64,000 bases of DNA from Actinomycetes bacterium (GTDB lineage: Bacteria; Actinomycetota; JAICYB01): the NCBI GenBank assembly GCA_025934435.1, contig JAICYB010000002.1, forward strand, positions 62,001 through 126,000. The letters run 5' to 3'. Below the pieces are notes generated by a model. The model did no database searches, was not told the DNA's origin, and saw nothing but the letters and a program-made list of their open reading frames with translations. A program made the translations under genes and the position numbers. Below, piece by piece: positions 1-8,975 of the stretch. The stretch's first letter is position 1, and each line of letters starts with the position of its first letter.

Positions 1-2
1 TC

Positions 3-587
3 GTCACGGAAGCGACGAATCTCGGGTGGCGGAACACCGATCCGGTCGAAGCCCTCGGACTTCGGGGTCCGGCAACCTTCGTCGCGAACGACGCGGAAGC
101 CGCCGCCCTCGGCGAAGCGGCGCTGCGCGACGGACCGCCGGCGCTCGTCTATATAGGGATCGGAACGGGGATCGGCGGTGCCGTCGTCCGCGACGGCGAA
201 GTCGTCCGCGCGAACCTGTTCGGACACAACGCGGCGGGCTACGGCCACGCCTTCGGGACGACCCGCTGCCGCTGCGGCCGCGTCGGTTGCCTCGAGACCG
301 TCGCCGCGGGCTGGGCGCTTCCCGATCCGATCGACGTCGCGCACTTCGCGCATCTCGCATCGTGCGTGGCGAGCGCGATCGACCGTCTCGACATCGCGAG
401 CGAGGGGATCGTTGTGATCGGCGGCGGGATCGGTCGCCGCTACCCCGTCCTCATCGACCTCGTCGCGGCGCGCCTGCACCGAGACGTGCAACCGACGGCG
501 GCGCCGGACGATGCGAAGTCGGCGGCGGCCTGGGGACTGCGGTTTGCGCTCGGCCGAAAGCGTCGTACGCTCGCGGCCGGTACATGA
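3..587 (+). CDS. ROK-family sugar kinase or regulator, C-terminal part
   Basis: The gene enters from the left edge, so its N-terminus is missing; the first complete in-frame codon is at 3. The frame reads through a Gly-rich phosphate-binding stretch (YIGIGTGIGGAVV) and the ROK zinc-type motif CRCGRVGCLET, both hallmarks of ROK glucokinases and ROK regulators. A later GIVVIGGGIGR stretch fits the C-terminal nucleotide-binding part of the fold. A kinase and a regulator of this family differ mainly by an N-terminal helix-turn-helix, which would lie outside the window, so the choice cannot be made. The stop overlaps the ATG of the next gene (584), suggesting co-transcription with the substrate-binding protein. 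Confidence 0.8.
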   Translation, partial: VTEATNLGWRNTDPVEALGLRGPATFVANDAEAAALGEAALRDGPPALVYIGIGTGIGGAVVRDGEVVRANLFGHNAAGYGHAFGTTRCRCGRVGCLETVAAGWALPDPIDVAHFAHLASCVASAIDRLDIASEGIVVIGGGIGRRYPVLIDLVAARLHRDVQPTAAPDDAKSAAAWGLRFALGRKRRTLAAGT

Positions 588-2146
588 ACCGGATCTTCTC
601 TTTCGCACAGACCGACGCCGGACTGAAGGTCGCCGGCATCGTCGCGGCCGTCCTGCTCGTGACGTCGATCGCTTCGTTCGGCGCGAACAAGAAGCAGCCG
701 AACGAGGCGATCACCTCGCCCCCTCCGACACCCGGTGCGGTCTCGGCTTCGTCATCGGGGACACCGACGTCGACGCCCGTGACGACGAACGGGGCTCCGA
801 GCCCCGCGACGGCTCCGCAGGTCTCATCCGTCCTGCTGTGTTGTCCGCAGCTGCCGAAAGGCGCGACCTTCGGACTTCGCACGCAAGGCGTCACCGCGAA
901 ACAGGTGCGCGTCGGGTTCTCCGGCAACTTCGACAACTGCGGCGACACCGCGAGTCTCGTCGAGTCGCTGCCGCCCGGTCTCGTCGGCGATCCCGTCAAG
1001 GCGATCGACACGTTCGCGCGGTACGTGAACGACCACGGTGGGATCGGGGGCCGTCAGTACACGCCGGACATCGTCCAGGACGGTGGGTCGGGGTGCCCGG
1101 ACCGGAACATCCCCGCCGCGGTGAAGATGGCCGATCAGGACAAGGACTTCCTGATGGCGCCGGGGCTCCACGTCGAGTCCGACTACATCATCAAAGAGCA
1201 CCTTCCCGTCTGGGGCGGACGAGACGATCCGACATCGCTCGCACATTACGGCGCGAACGGGTTCGAGCTGCTCGAGCCGATCACGCCGACGATCGATACG
1301 TGGGCCGGCTTCGGCTACTACTACCTCCACACGACGAACAAGGGCGGCGCGAATCCCGGCTGCCTCATCCGCATCTCGAATGGCGCGAGCGGGAACTGGG
1401 ACTACGCGCAGAAGCGATTGCGCGACGACATGAAGTCACACGGGATCGCGTTCGTCGACGAGTACACGTTCCAGGACGACGTCTCCACGGCGCAGCAACA
1501 GGCGGACACGATCGCCATACGCGAGCGTGACCGCGGCTGTCAGCACGTGTACTTCCTCGCCGGGAATCCCATCGGACTCATCTTCTTCACGAGTGCGGCA
1601 ACGAAGAACCACTGGTTCCCGCACAAGTGGACGTGGACGGGCTACACGGCCCTCGTCGACGACGACAAGATCGGCAAAGCGATGGATCCGACTCAGTGGC
1701 GCAACGCCGTCGGACTCAGCTACCGACTGCCGGCCGGCGCATCGCCCTACGACGGCAACTGCAAGAACATCTACGAGCATTACAACGGCAACGACGGGAA
1801 CGGCGACTCCGCCTCCGTGAAGCTCGCCTGCGGCGCCGTTCTTTCGACGGCTGAGATGATGAAGCGTGGCATCGCGATCACCGGCAGGCTCGATGCGGAT
1901 TCCTTCGTGCTCGGCGCGAATGCGATCAAGAACAACTTCTTCTGGGACGCGCACGTCCCGATGGAGTTCGACATACCGAGCGTGCACGGACCGTTCAAGA
2001 CGCGCGCGTTCAGCCACTACACGGTTGCGGCATGGAACACGTCCTCGCAGAAGTACGCGTTCCCCGCCTACCCCTGCTACTACCGGCACTTCGGCCCGAA
2101 CAACTCCGGCTGCGAGGATCTGCGCTCGTACTACTCCCACAAGTGA
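584..2146 (+). CDS. Liv-type ABC transporter substrate-binding protein, membrane anchored
   Basis: This 520-residue protein resembles the extracellular type-1 periplasmic binding proteins of branched-chain-amino-acid-type (Liv/HAAT) ABC transporters. A hydrophobic segment spans about residues 12-32, followed by a Ser/Thr/Pro-rich linker to about residue 80 and then the ligand-binding domain. There is no lipobox cysteine after the hydrophobic segment, so it is probably held by an uncleaved N-terminal membrane helix. The ATG at 584 overlaps the preceding stop as ATGA. A second protein of the same plan lies at 37132-38949. The permease and ATPase genes of this first system lie close by at 3005-7691 on the other strand. 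The ligand cannot be read from sequence; Liv-type systems also carry amides, urea and aromatics. Confidence 0.75.
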   Translation: MNRIFSFAQTDAGLKVAGIVAAVLLVTSIASFGANKKQPNEAITSPPPTPGAVSASSSGTPTSTPVTTNGAPSPATAPQVSSVLLCCPQLPKGATFGLRTQGVTAKQVRVGFSGNFDNCGDTASLVESLPPGLVGDPVKAIDTFARYVNDHGGIGGRQYTPDIVQDGGSGCPDRNIPAAVKMADQDKDFLMAPGLHVESDYIIKEHLPVWGGRDDPTSLAHYGANGFELLEPITPTIDTWAGFGYYYLHTTNKGGANPGCLIRISNGASGNWDYAQKRLRDDMKSHGIAFVDEYTFQDDVSTAQQQADTIAIRERDRGCQHVYFLAGNPIGLIFFTSAATKNHWFPHKWTWTGYTALVDDDKIGKAMDPTQWRNAVGLSYRLPAGASPYDGNCKNIYEHYNGNDGNGDSASVKLACGAVLSTAEMMKRGIAITGRLDADSFVLGANAIKNNFFWDAHVPMEFDIPSVHGPFKTRAFSHYTVAAWNTSSQKYAFPAYPCYYRHFGPNNSGCEDLRSYYSHK

Positions 2147-3033
2147 CGCGCTGGACGACGACGCTTCCGGCGACACCGGAGCTCGTGTCGACACCGAACG
2201 GGTGGGTCGAGGTCGCGCATGCGGGTGAAGGGCCCGCCGTTCTGCTCGTGCACGGAACGCCCGGGAGCTGGCGCCAGTGCGTGCCGCTGGCCGAGGATCT
2301 CGCCGGATCGTTCCACGTCGTCCTCCTGTCGCGCCCGGGCTACGGACGAACCCACATCCGCGTCGGACGGACCTACGAGGAGCAAGCCGAGTCCTACGCC
2401 GCCGTCCTCGACGCGCTCGGGGTCGAGCGGACGGCGATCGTCGGAGTCTCCGGCGGTGGTCCGTCCTCGATCGCCTTCGCGGCGATGCATCCCGAACGAA
2501 CGAGCGCGCTCGTCCTCGTCTGTGCCGTCGCGCCGCACATGCTCGACGTCCCGTCGTCGACACGGATGGCCGCGCGCGTGCCCGCCGTTCCGCAACTCGT
2601 GGCGCCCGTCGTCCGAGCCTTCGGACGACGCCGCCTCGCGAACCCGGACCCCGTCCGCGTGCAGTTGCAGAAGTCCCTCACGCCGGACGAGTACGTACGC
2701 GCCGACGCGGATGGATCGATCACGGCGGATCTCGTTCGTCACGCGATGAGCCACCTCGAAGCCCCGCCGGGGCTGTCCGGCATGCGGAACGACCTGCGTC
2801 AGTTCGATCGTGCGAAGCGCCAGGGCGCGCCCACGTTCGACGTCGGCGCACCGACGCTGGTGCTGCACGGCGACGCGGATCCCGTCGTCGGCGTCGACCA
2901 CGCCCGCTTCCATGCGTCGGCCCTCCACGACGCCAAGCTCACGATCTACGAGGGCGCCGGACACCTCGTCGTCATGACGCGACGAGCGGAAGCGAGCGCC
3001 GCGATCAGCGAGTTCTTGCGCGACCGCGCGTAG
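2143..3033 (+). CDS. Alpha/beta-fold hydrolase
   Basis: The 296-residue product is a single-domain alpha/beta hydrolase. The oxyanion-hole motif is LVHGTPGSWRQ. The nucleophile elbow GVSGGG places the serine at residue 103. The acid is expected in LHGDADPVVG and the histidine in EGAGHLVV near the C-terminus. Length and motif order match haloalkane-dehalogenase/epoxide-hydrolase/esterase-like members. The GTG at 2143 overlaps the stop of the substrate-binding protein as GTGA, which decides the start. The 3' end overlaps the end of the convergent MFS-LivF gene by 29 nt. Placement next to a transporter suggests hydrolysis of an imported ester or amide, but the substrate is unknown. Confidence 0.8.
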   Translation: MTRWTTTLPATPELVSTPNGWVEVAHAGEGPAVLLVHGTPGSWRQCVPLAEDLAGSFHVVLLSRPGYGRTHIRVGRTYEEQAESYAAVLDALGVERTAIVGVSGGGPSSIAFAAMHPERTSALVLVCAVAPHMLDVPSSTRMAARVPAVPQLVAPVVRAFGRRRLANPDPVRVQLQKSLTPDEYVRADADGSITADLVRHAMSHLEAPPGLSGMRNDLRQFDRAKRQGAPTFDVGAPTLVLHGDADPVVGVDHARFHASALHDAKLTIYEGAGHLVVMTRRAEASAAISEFLRDRA

Positions 3034-5020
3034 CGCCTTCGAGGAAGACCGAACGGAGCAGGTCGCGTCGCTTCAAGAGGTCGGCGGTCGGCCCTTCGAA
3101 CCGAACCTCGCCCTTCTCCATGAAGTACGCACGGTCGGCGAGCGTCAGCGCGATGTTGACCGACTGCTCGACGAGCACGATCGTGATGCCTTCGTCGTTC
3201 ATGCGCCGCACCGCCCGCAACAGCTCCTGGACCAGGGCCGGCGCGAGACCGAGCGACAGCTCGTCGATCAACAGCAACTTCGGCTGCAGGACGAAGCTCT
3301 GCGCGAGCGTCAACATCTGACGTTCGCCGCCCGACAGCGATCCGGCTTTCTGCGTCATGCGTTCGCCGAGACGCGGGAAGAGCTCGACCACTTCCTTCAT
3401 GCGGGCGTCGACGAGTGAGGCGTCCCGCCGGATGAGGAAGCAGCCCATCCGGAGGTTCTCCGCAACGGTCAGGCCGGGGAAGACACCGCGTCCGCCGGGG
3501 ACCTGGATCACGCCACGAGCGGCCGTCGCTTCCGGCGCGAACCCCGTGACGGCCTCGCCGTCGAACCAGACGTTGCCGCCGTCCGGCTCGACGATGCCCG
3601 AGATCGCGTTCAGCGTCGTCGACTTCCCCGCACCGTTCGTACCGAGGAGCGCGACCATCTCGCCGCGACGCACCTCGAGGTCCACACCGAAGAGGACCTG
3701 CACGCCGTCGTACGACACCGTGAGTCCGCGTGTCTCGAGCAACAGGCCGCCTTCGCTCCGTGAGCGTTCGACGTGCGACGGATCGAGACGCTCCACGTCG
3801 TCGTCGAGGTAGGCCGTCGCCTTGAAGAAGTACATGACGCCGCGGAAGAACACGGGAGCCATCGCGACGATGGCCCACCGGTAGGACGAACCACCGATCA
3901 CCACGCCGATCAGCGAGAACCCTGCGCCGGCCAGAGCGATCAAGCCGGCGAGTGCGAACGCCGTGGAACGCATCTCAGGCGGTGAGACCGCGGCCGTGAT
4001 CGCGCGTAGTCCAGGCGTGACGAAGGCGAAGACGATCATCGCCGTCCAGATGCAGAGCGCGGCGAGCCACAGCCACGGCGCGATGCCGAGCAACGTCAGC
4101 GCGACGGCCGCGACGAGACCGGCCCAGCAGATCATCCGGAGGGCGCGACTCGGTCGATCGTCGAGGCTGCGCTGCGCGAGGTTCGTCCCAACGAGGACGC
4201 CGACGGCGGACAGTGCCGTCCCGATACCGATCAGCACGCCGCGGGGGCCGGGACGCATCCCGAACTCGTGGCGGAGGAAGAACGGCACGAGGATCCCCGT
4301 CGCAAGGATCGAACCGTTCGTGAACGCGAGGCCGATCCACTGGTAACGGAGGCTGCGGACGGCCCACAGCTTCTGCGCCGTCGCCATGAACGGAGGCGCG
4401 ACAGGTTGCTCGATCCGCTCGAACCGTCCGCGCTCCGGTTCGGGCAGTCGCGTTGCGAGCAGGATCGCGAAGACCGTCGGGATCGTGAGGATGTAGAACG
4501 CTGCGTGCCATCCGAGCGCGTCGGCGATGAAGCCCGCGAGGATCGTCGCGATCGCGCCACCGCCGGGCGTCGCGAGGTAATGCACGCCGAAGGCTTTCAA
4601 TCGCGCCTGCGGTGAGTAGAAGTCCGCGATCAGCGCACCGTGGACAGGTCCGTTCACCGTCTCCCCGAAGGACGAACCGACACGAACGACGAAGAGCAGC
4701 GCGAGCGTTGGAGCGAGCGGTGTCGCGAGTGAGAACGCGCCCCACGCAACGGCGCCCGCGATCGCGAGCGGCATGCGCTTCCAGCGATCGCTCAGATAGG
4801 AGATCGGCAGCGCGACGAACGGCGTGATGACGATCACCAGCAGGGTGATGAGGCCGAACTTCGACACCTTGATGTGGAAGCTGTCCGCGATCTCCGGACC
4901 GAGCAGGTCGAACGTGCGGCTGTCGAACTGATCGACGGCGTTCAGCAGGAACAGCACGATGATCGGGAAGAGCGGCTCGCCGTGCATGTAGAGCGCGAGT
5001 CGTCGCATCGCCCGGCTCAC
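3005..5020 (-). CDS. MFS transporter fused to LivF-type ABC ATPase
   Basis: This 671-residue protein joins two transporter classes. Residues about 10-400 form a major-facilitator domain with roughly twelve hydrophobic helices and the loop SYLSDRWKRMP after helix 2, resembling the MFS inter-helix motif. Residues about 430-665 form a complete LivF-like ATPase: Walker A GTNGAGKST, signature SLSGGERQ, Walker B LLLIDELSLGLAP and the switch-histidine region VLVEQSVN. No frameshift or stop separates the halves. The GTG at 5020 overlaps the TGA of the LivH-LivM gene. Normal LivF proteins are about 235 residues and stand alone. A second MFS-LivF protein at 32077-35016 shows that the fusion is not an assembly accident. 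The MFS part could be a docking element, a regulator or a second carrier. Confidence 0.85.
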   Translation of the reverse strand: MSRAMRRLALYMHGEPLFPIIVLFLLNAVDQFDSRTFDLLGPEIADSFHIKVSKFGLITLLVIVITPFVALPISYLSDRWKRMPLAIAGAVAWGAFSLATPLAPTLALLFVVRVGSSFGETVNGPVHGALIADFYSPQARLKAFGVHYLATPGGGAIATILAGFIADALGWHAAFYILTIPTVFAILLATRLPEPERGRFERIEQPVAPPFMATAQKLWAVRSLRYQWIGLAFTNGSILATGILVPFFLRHEFGMRPGPRGVLIGIGTALSAVGVLVGTNLAQRSLDDRPSRALRMICWAGLVAAVALTLLGIAPWLWLAALCIWTAMIVFAFVTPGLRAITAAVSPPEMRSTAFALAGLIALAGAGFSLIGVVIGGSSYRWAIVAMAPVFFRGVMYFFKATAYLDDDVERLDPSHVERSRSEGGLLLETRGLTVSYDGVQVLFGVDLEVRRGEMVALLGTNGAGKSTTLNAISGIVEPDGGNVWFDGEAVTGFAPEATAARGVIQVPGGRGVFPGLTVAENLRMGCFLIRRDASLVDARMKEVVELFPRLGERMTQKAGSLSGGERQMLTLAQSFVLQPKLLLIDELSLGLAPALVQELLRAVRRMNDEGITIVLVEQSVNIALTLADRAYFMEKGEVRFEGPTADLLKRRDLLRSVFLEGATRGRARTR

Positions 5021-6900
5021 GACGTCACCCGCGTCGCCAGCCAGTCGCGCGCGCCGTAGATCAACCGCGCGAGGCCGCCGGGCAGGAGGAGCACGAGCGC
5101 GAGAACGCCGACCGCGGACGCGAGGAGCCCGACGTAGCTCGACAGCCCACCGAGGAAGTACGGCACGGCGAGGAGATAGAACACCCCGATGATCGCGCCG
5201 GCGACCGAACCGAGACCTCCGATGACGACCGCCGCCATGATCGACAGCGATCGCACGGGATCGAACACGCTGTTGTCCGCGAGTGTGACCCCGGTCGACC
5301 AGAGGAAACCCGCGGCTGCCGCCAGCACACCGGCGAACACGAAGGCGGTGAGCTTCGTCCGGACGATACCGACACCCATCGCCGCCGCCTGTGCCGGGTT
5401 GTCACGGACGGCGATCATGTTCCGTCCGACGCGCTTGCGTTGGAAGCTGCGCGCGGCGATCGCCGTCACCACGAGCATCGCAAGCGCGACGAAGTAGTAC
5501 ACCGTCGGTGTGATGTACGACGGTTTCGTCATGAACCCCGTCCCCTTGAACCACGTTTGCTCGAACAACCAGGACGAAGCGGCAACGGCAAAGCCGAGCG
5601 TCGTCACGGCGAGCGCGCTTCCTTCGAGACGCAGCGCGGGAAGTCCGAGCAGCAGCGCGACGACGCCGCCGGCGATCGTCGCCACGACGAAGGCGATCCA
5701 GAACTCGAAGCCGAAGCCCACCACGAGCTTCGCGCCGAACACACCGCCGACGCCGGCGAGCGCCCACTGCCCGAGCGAGAGCTGTCCGGCCCAGCCCGTG
5801 AGGATCGTCGTCGACACCGCGACGACCGCGACGAGCGAGACCGTCGACAAGAAGAAGGTCGTCGAGTCGCCGAGAGGGAACGGCGCCAGGACGATCAGCA
5901 CCGCGCCGATGACGATCGCGGCGCCCACGAGCAAACGCCACCGCGCATCGGACGTGACCTCGATCGGCAGCAAGCGGACCGGCTCCGCGACCTCCCACGT
6001 CGACTCCTCCGACGCCGTCGTGCGGCGGACCGCACGGCGCCGTCCGAGCAGGGCGATGAGGATGACGGCGAGCAGAACGAGGTCGGTGAGGCCGCCGCGG
6101 CCCGTCCAGAAGAAGAGCAGCTGATCGACGACGCCGAGACCGAGGCCGACTCCGAACGCGACGCCGACGTTGCTCATGTCGGCCACCATCGCGGCCGCGA
6201 GACCGCGCATGAGGAGCGGGAGACCGACGGCTTCGCCGGACGAGTACCCGATGATCGGCGCGAGCAGGATCCCGGCGGCCGCGGCCGTCACGCCGGCGAT
6301 GACCCACGCGAGCGTCGACACCCGCGTCACGGGGATGCCGAGGAGCCGCGCGCGAGGCATGTTCTCGGACGCGGCACGCAGTGCGATGCCGTACGACGTG
6401 TACCGCAGGAACCCGAAGACGCCGAGCGCGAGCAGCGGTCCGACGATGAGGACGATCACGTGCTCCGGACCGATCACAATGCGGCGGAACGCGATCGGCG
6501 TGAAGCGGAACGGCAGTGGAAAGATCTGCGCGCCGCTGAAGAACGAGCTGACGCCGTGCAGCTTCGGCTTCGGAAGGATCAACCGCAGGACGATGATCAG
6601 CTGCGCGATGCCGAGCGTCGCGATGAGCATGATCAAGCGCGGGCTGCGGAACAACCTGCGGAGGATCGACCGTTCGATGATCGCCGCGAGGGTCCCGGTG
6701 GCCGCGAGCGTCGACAACAACGCGAGCCAGTAGTTGAGGTGCGCGTTGCGCGTCAGGGCGAGCATCATCGCAACCGCGAACGCGCCGAACTCGCCGTGCG
6801 CGAGGTTGATCACACGGTTCGACATGTAGATGAGGACGAGGCCCACGGCGAGCAAGGCGTTGGCCATGCCGACGACGAGTCCGATCGTGACGATGTCCAT
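5017..6900 (-). CDS. LivH-LivM fused permease of Liv-type ABC transporter
   Basis: The 627-residue membrane protein carries both permease subunits of a Liv-type transporter in one chain. The N-terminal half (to about residue 300) starts with the LivH-like pattern LIYMSNRVINLAHGEFGAF. The C-terminal half is LivM-like, with the motif TGWAGQLSLGQWALAGVG and a late IGGLGSVAGAIIGV segment. In E. coli LivH and LivM are separate proteins of about 300 and 425 residues. The ATG at 6900 shares its A with the stop of livG (TGATG), which fixes the start even though the frame stays open further upstream. The downstream MFS-LivF gene overlaps by 4 nt, so livG, livHM and MFS-livF form one transcription unit. 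Confidence 0.9.
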   Translation of the reverse strand: MDIVTIGLVVGMANALLAVGLVLIYMSNRVINLAHGEFGAFAVAMMLALTRNAHLNYWLALLSTLAATGTLAAIIERSILRRLFRSPRLIMLIATLGIAQLIIVLRLILPKPKLHGVSSFFSGAQIFPLPFRFTPIAFRRIVIGPEHVIVLIVGPLLALGVFGFLRYTSYGIALRAASENMPRARLLGIPVTRVSTLAWVIAGVTAAAAGILLAPIIGYSSGEAVGLPLLMRGLAAAMVADMSNVGVAFGVGLGLGVVDQLLFFWTGRGGLTDLVLLAVILIALLGRRRAVRRTTASEESTWEVAEPVRLLPIEVTSDARWRLLVGAAIVIGAVLIVLAPFPLGDSTTFFLSTVSLVAVVAVSTTILTGWAGQLSLGQWALAGVGGVFGAKLVVGFGFEFWIAFVVATIAGGVVALLLGLPALRLEGSALAVTTLGFAVAASSWLFEQTWFKGTGFMTKPSYITPTVYYFVALAMLVVTAIAARSFQRKRVGRNMIAVRDNPAQAAAMGVGIVRTKLTAFVFAGVLAAAAGFLWSTGVTLADNSVFDPVRSLSIMAAVVIGGLGSVAGAIIGVFYLLAVPYFLGGLSSYVGLLASAVGVLALVLLLPGGLARLIYGARDWLATRVTS

Positions 6901-7691
6901 CAGTGCGATCTCGCGATCGCGGCGGGATCGTCGCCGAGATAGGACCGCACGACTTCCGGGTCTTTCACGACGTCTTCGCCGGCACCGACGGCGATGACGC
7001 GGCCGGTCTCGAGGCCGTACACGCGCTCGGCGACGGACAGCAGCAACGGCATGTCGTGCTCGATGACGACGAGTGCGCAACCGAGCTTGTCGCGGAGGTC
7101 GAGCAGCAGCGGGGCGAGGGCTTCCGTTTCGCGTTGCGCGATGCCCGAAGATGGTTCGTCCAACAAGACGACCTTCGGACGCTGGATCAACACGCACGCG
7201 AGATCGACGATGCGGCGGGTGCCCGTCGACAGCTCCTTGATGAGCTTGTCGCGGTACTGGCCGAGCCCCATCAGCTCGACGAGCTGCATCGCGTACCGGG
7301 TCGAACCGCTCTCGGCGACCCGCGAAGCCGGCAACGAGAACAAGGACGAAACAGCGGTTGCCTTCTTCATCCGGAGCTCGGAGGCGATCCGGAGCGTGTC
7401 GAGGACGGTCATCGTGTGGAAGAGCCGCGCGTCCTGGAAGCTCCGGCCGAGTCCCGCGGCGGCGCGCTCGTGCGGCGCCATGTGGTCGACACGCACACCG
7501 TCGATCCAGACGCCGCCGCGGCACGGGACGAAGCCGGAGAGCGCGTCGAAGAGCGTGGTCTTACCCGCGCCGTTCGGCCCGATGATGCCGACGATCTCTC
7601 CGGGCGCGGCGTGGATCGATACGCGATCGAGCGCGCGGAGACCGCCGAAGTCGACGGTGATCCCCCTGACCCGCAATGCCGTCGCAGCCAA
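6900..7691 (-). CDS. livG: LivG-type ABC transporter ATPase
   Basis: The 263-residue protein is the LivG subunit of the first Liv-type transporter. It shows Walker A GPNGAGKTT, the LivG-typical LGRSFQDARLF segment, Walker B VVLLDEPSSGIAQ and IEHDMPLL before the switch histidine. The signature is degenerate (LSTGTRRI), which is usual for LivG. The first available start is TTG at 7691. Another in-frame TTG at 7676 would better match usual LivG N-termini and would suit the -10-like element at 7694-7699, so the start is uncertain by five residues. It heads the minus-strand operon livG, livHM, MFS-livF. Confidence 0.88.
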   Translation of the reverse strand: MAATALRVRGITVDFGGLRALDRVSIHAAPGEIVGIIGPNGAGKTTLFDALSGFVPCRGGVWIDGVRVDHMAPHERAAAGLGRSFQDARLFHTMTVLDTLRIASELRMKKATAVSSLFSLPASRVAESGSTRYAMQLVELMGLGQYRDKLIKELSTGTRRIVDLACVLIQRPKVVLLDEPSSGIAQRETEALAPLLLDLRDKLGCALVVIEHDMPLLLSVAERVYGLETGRVIAVGAGEDVVKDPEVVRSYLGDDPAAIARSH

Positions 7692-7701
7692 TTTGTATAA
7701 G
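7691..7701. promoter_or_regulatory. Overlapping divergent -10-like elements
   Basis: This AT-rich island in otherwise GC-rich DNA contains TATAAG (7696-7701, plus strand) and TATACA (7699-7694, minus strand). Each is placed as a -10 element, for the ADP-ribosylglycohydrolase gene and for livG respectively. No strong -35 hexamer is visible on either side. Overlap of the two elements would make the promoters mutually exclusive. This is inferred from base pattern only. Confidence 0.3.
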
Positions 7702-7760
7702 GCCTTTACTATTTGCGCCCGGGTACGGTACCAGCCCCCGCGAGCCGGAAGGAGTGCCCT

Positions 7761-8975
7761 TTGCTACCCACGCCGGACCAGTATCGGGGCCTCGTCCGGC
7801 AGCTGACGTCCGATCCCGCCCTCGAGGACGTCCCGGCCTCGCTCGACGCGCTCGCTTCGTTCGCGGAAGGACTCGTGCCGCCGGACGAAACCTTCGACGA
7901 CGTGCGCGCGCGAGGCGACGGCTTCGACGACCCGCCGCTACCGATCGACGTTGATGCCGTCCGGCCGAAGATCGAAGCCGCGTTCGTCGCGCGCGTCTGC
8001 GGATGCATGCTCGGCAAGCCGTTCGAGATCGATCCGACGATGGCGGAGCTCCGCGAGGCGCTCGAGCCGCACGGCGAATGGCCGCTCCGCTTCTATCCGA
8101 CCGAAGCCGCGGTGAAGTCGCTGAAGCATCTCCAAGGTCAGTGGCGGGAGCTCGTCCGCGAAAAGATCGCGCACGTCGCGCCGGACGACGACATCAACTA
8201 CACGATCATCGCGATGCTCGCTCTCGAGGCGAAGGGCCGCGATTTCACGCACGACGACCTGAAGCGGCTGTGGCTGTACAACCTGCCGGTCCTCGCGACC
8301 TTCGGTCCGGAGCGAACACGATTGCTCCGCTCCGGTCTCGAGACGCTCGATCTCGTCGGACCCGCCGTGCTCAATCCCGGGAGCGAGCTCTGCGGCGCTC
8401 TCATCCGTGCGGACGCCTACGGGTACGCATGTCCCGGTGATCCCGCGCGCGCGGCCGAGCTCGCGTTCCGCGACGCTTCGTTCACCCACAGCGGGACCGG
8501 GGTGTACGGCTCGATGTTCGTCGCGGCCGCCATCGCACTGGCGCTGGCGGGCGAACGTGAGGTCTTCAGCGTCGCATCGCGGTTCGTTCCGAAGGACAGC
8601 GGATTCGCCGCAACGGTGCGCCACTGCATCGATGTCGTCGACCGTGCCGCAAGGTTCGAAGATGCATACGCAACGATCCACGATCGCTACATCGAGTACG
8701 GCCACTGCAAGATCCATCAGGAGATCGGGACACTCATCAACACCGTCCGCTTCGCGACGGACACAGCCGACGGCATCTGCAAACAGGTGATGCAAGGAAA
8801 CGACACCGATTCGTTCGGCGCGACGGCCGGGTCGATCCTCGGTGCGCTGCACGGACCGATCGAGGAATCGTGGGTCGCGCCGTTCAACGACGACGTGCAT
8901 ACCGCCCTCGCTTCGTTCCACGAACGTTCGCTCTCGAAGATCGCGCAGCGGATGGCCGCCCTCCCGCCCGCGTGA
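7761..8975 (+). CDS. ADP-ribosylglycohydrolase family protein
   Basis: The 404-residue protein has the two metal-binding clusters of the ADP-ribosylglycohydrolase/DraG fold: DDDINYT in the first third, and GNDTDSFGATAGSILGALHG near the end (Asp348, Thr349, Asp350). Family members use a binuclear metal centre to cleave N- or O-glycosidic bonds to ribose, including ADP-ribosyl-arginine and other ribosides. I chose the TTG at 7761 because a strong ribosome-binding site (GGAAGGAG, 7747-7754) lies at correct spacing; a start at 7713 would have none. The stop overlaps the GTG of the PfkB kinase, so a pathway that frees and then phosphorylates a ribose-type sugar is plausible. Confidence 0.85.
   Translation: MLPTPDQYRGLVRQLTSDPALEDVPASLDALASFAEGLVPPDETFDDVRARGDGFDDPPLPIDVDAVRPKIEAAFVARVCGCMLGKPFEIDPTMAELREALEPHGEWPLRFYPTEAAVKSLKHLQGQWRELVREKIAHVAPDDDINYTIIAMLALEAKGRDFTHDDLKRLWLYNLPVLATFGPERTRLLRSGLETLDLVGPAVLNPGSELCGALIRADAYGYACPGDPARAAELAFRDASFTHSGTGVYGSMFVAAAIALALAGEREVFSVASRFVPKDSGFAATVRHCIDVVDRAARFEDAYATIHDRYIEYGHCKIHQEIGTLINTVRFATDTADGICKQVMQGNDTDSFGATAGSILGALHGPIEESWVAPFNDDVHTALASFHERSLSKIAQRMAALPPA

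Noticed and set aside
5440..6942. 500-codon open frame antisense to the LivH-LivM permease
   Set aside because: The translation is almost only Arg, Asp, Glu and Ala without any domain, the usual shadow of a high-GC membrane-protein gene on the other strand. The real gene has clear LivH and LivM motifs.
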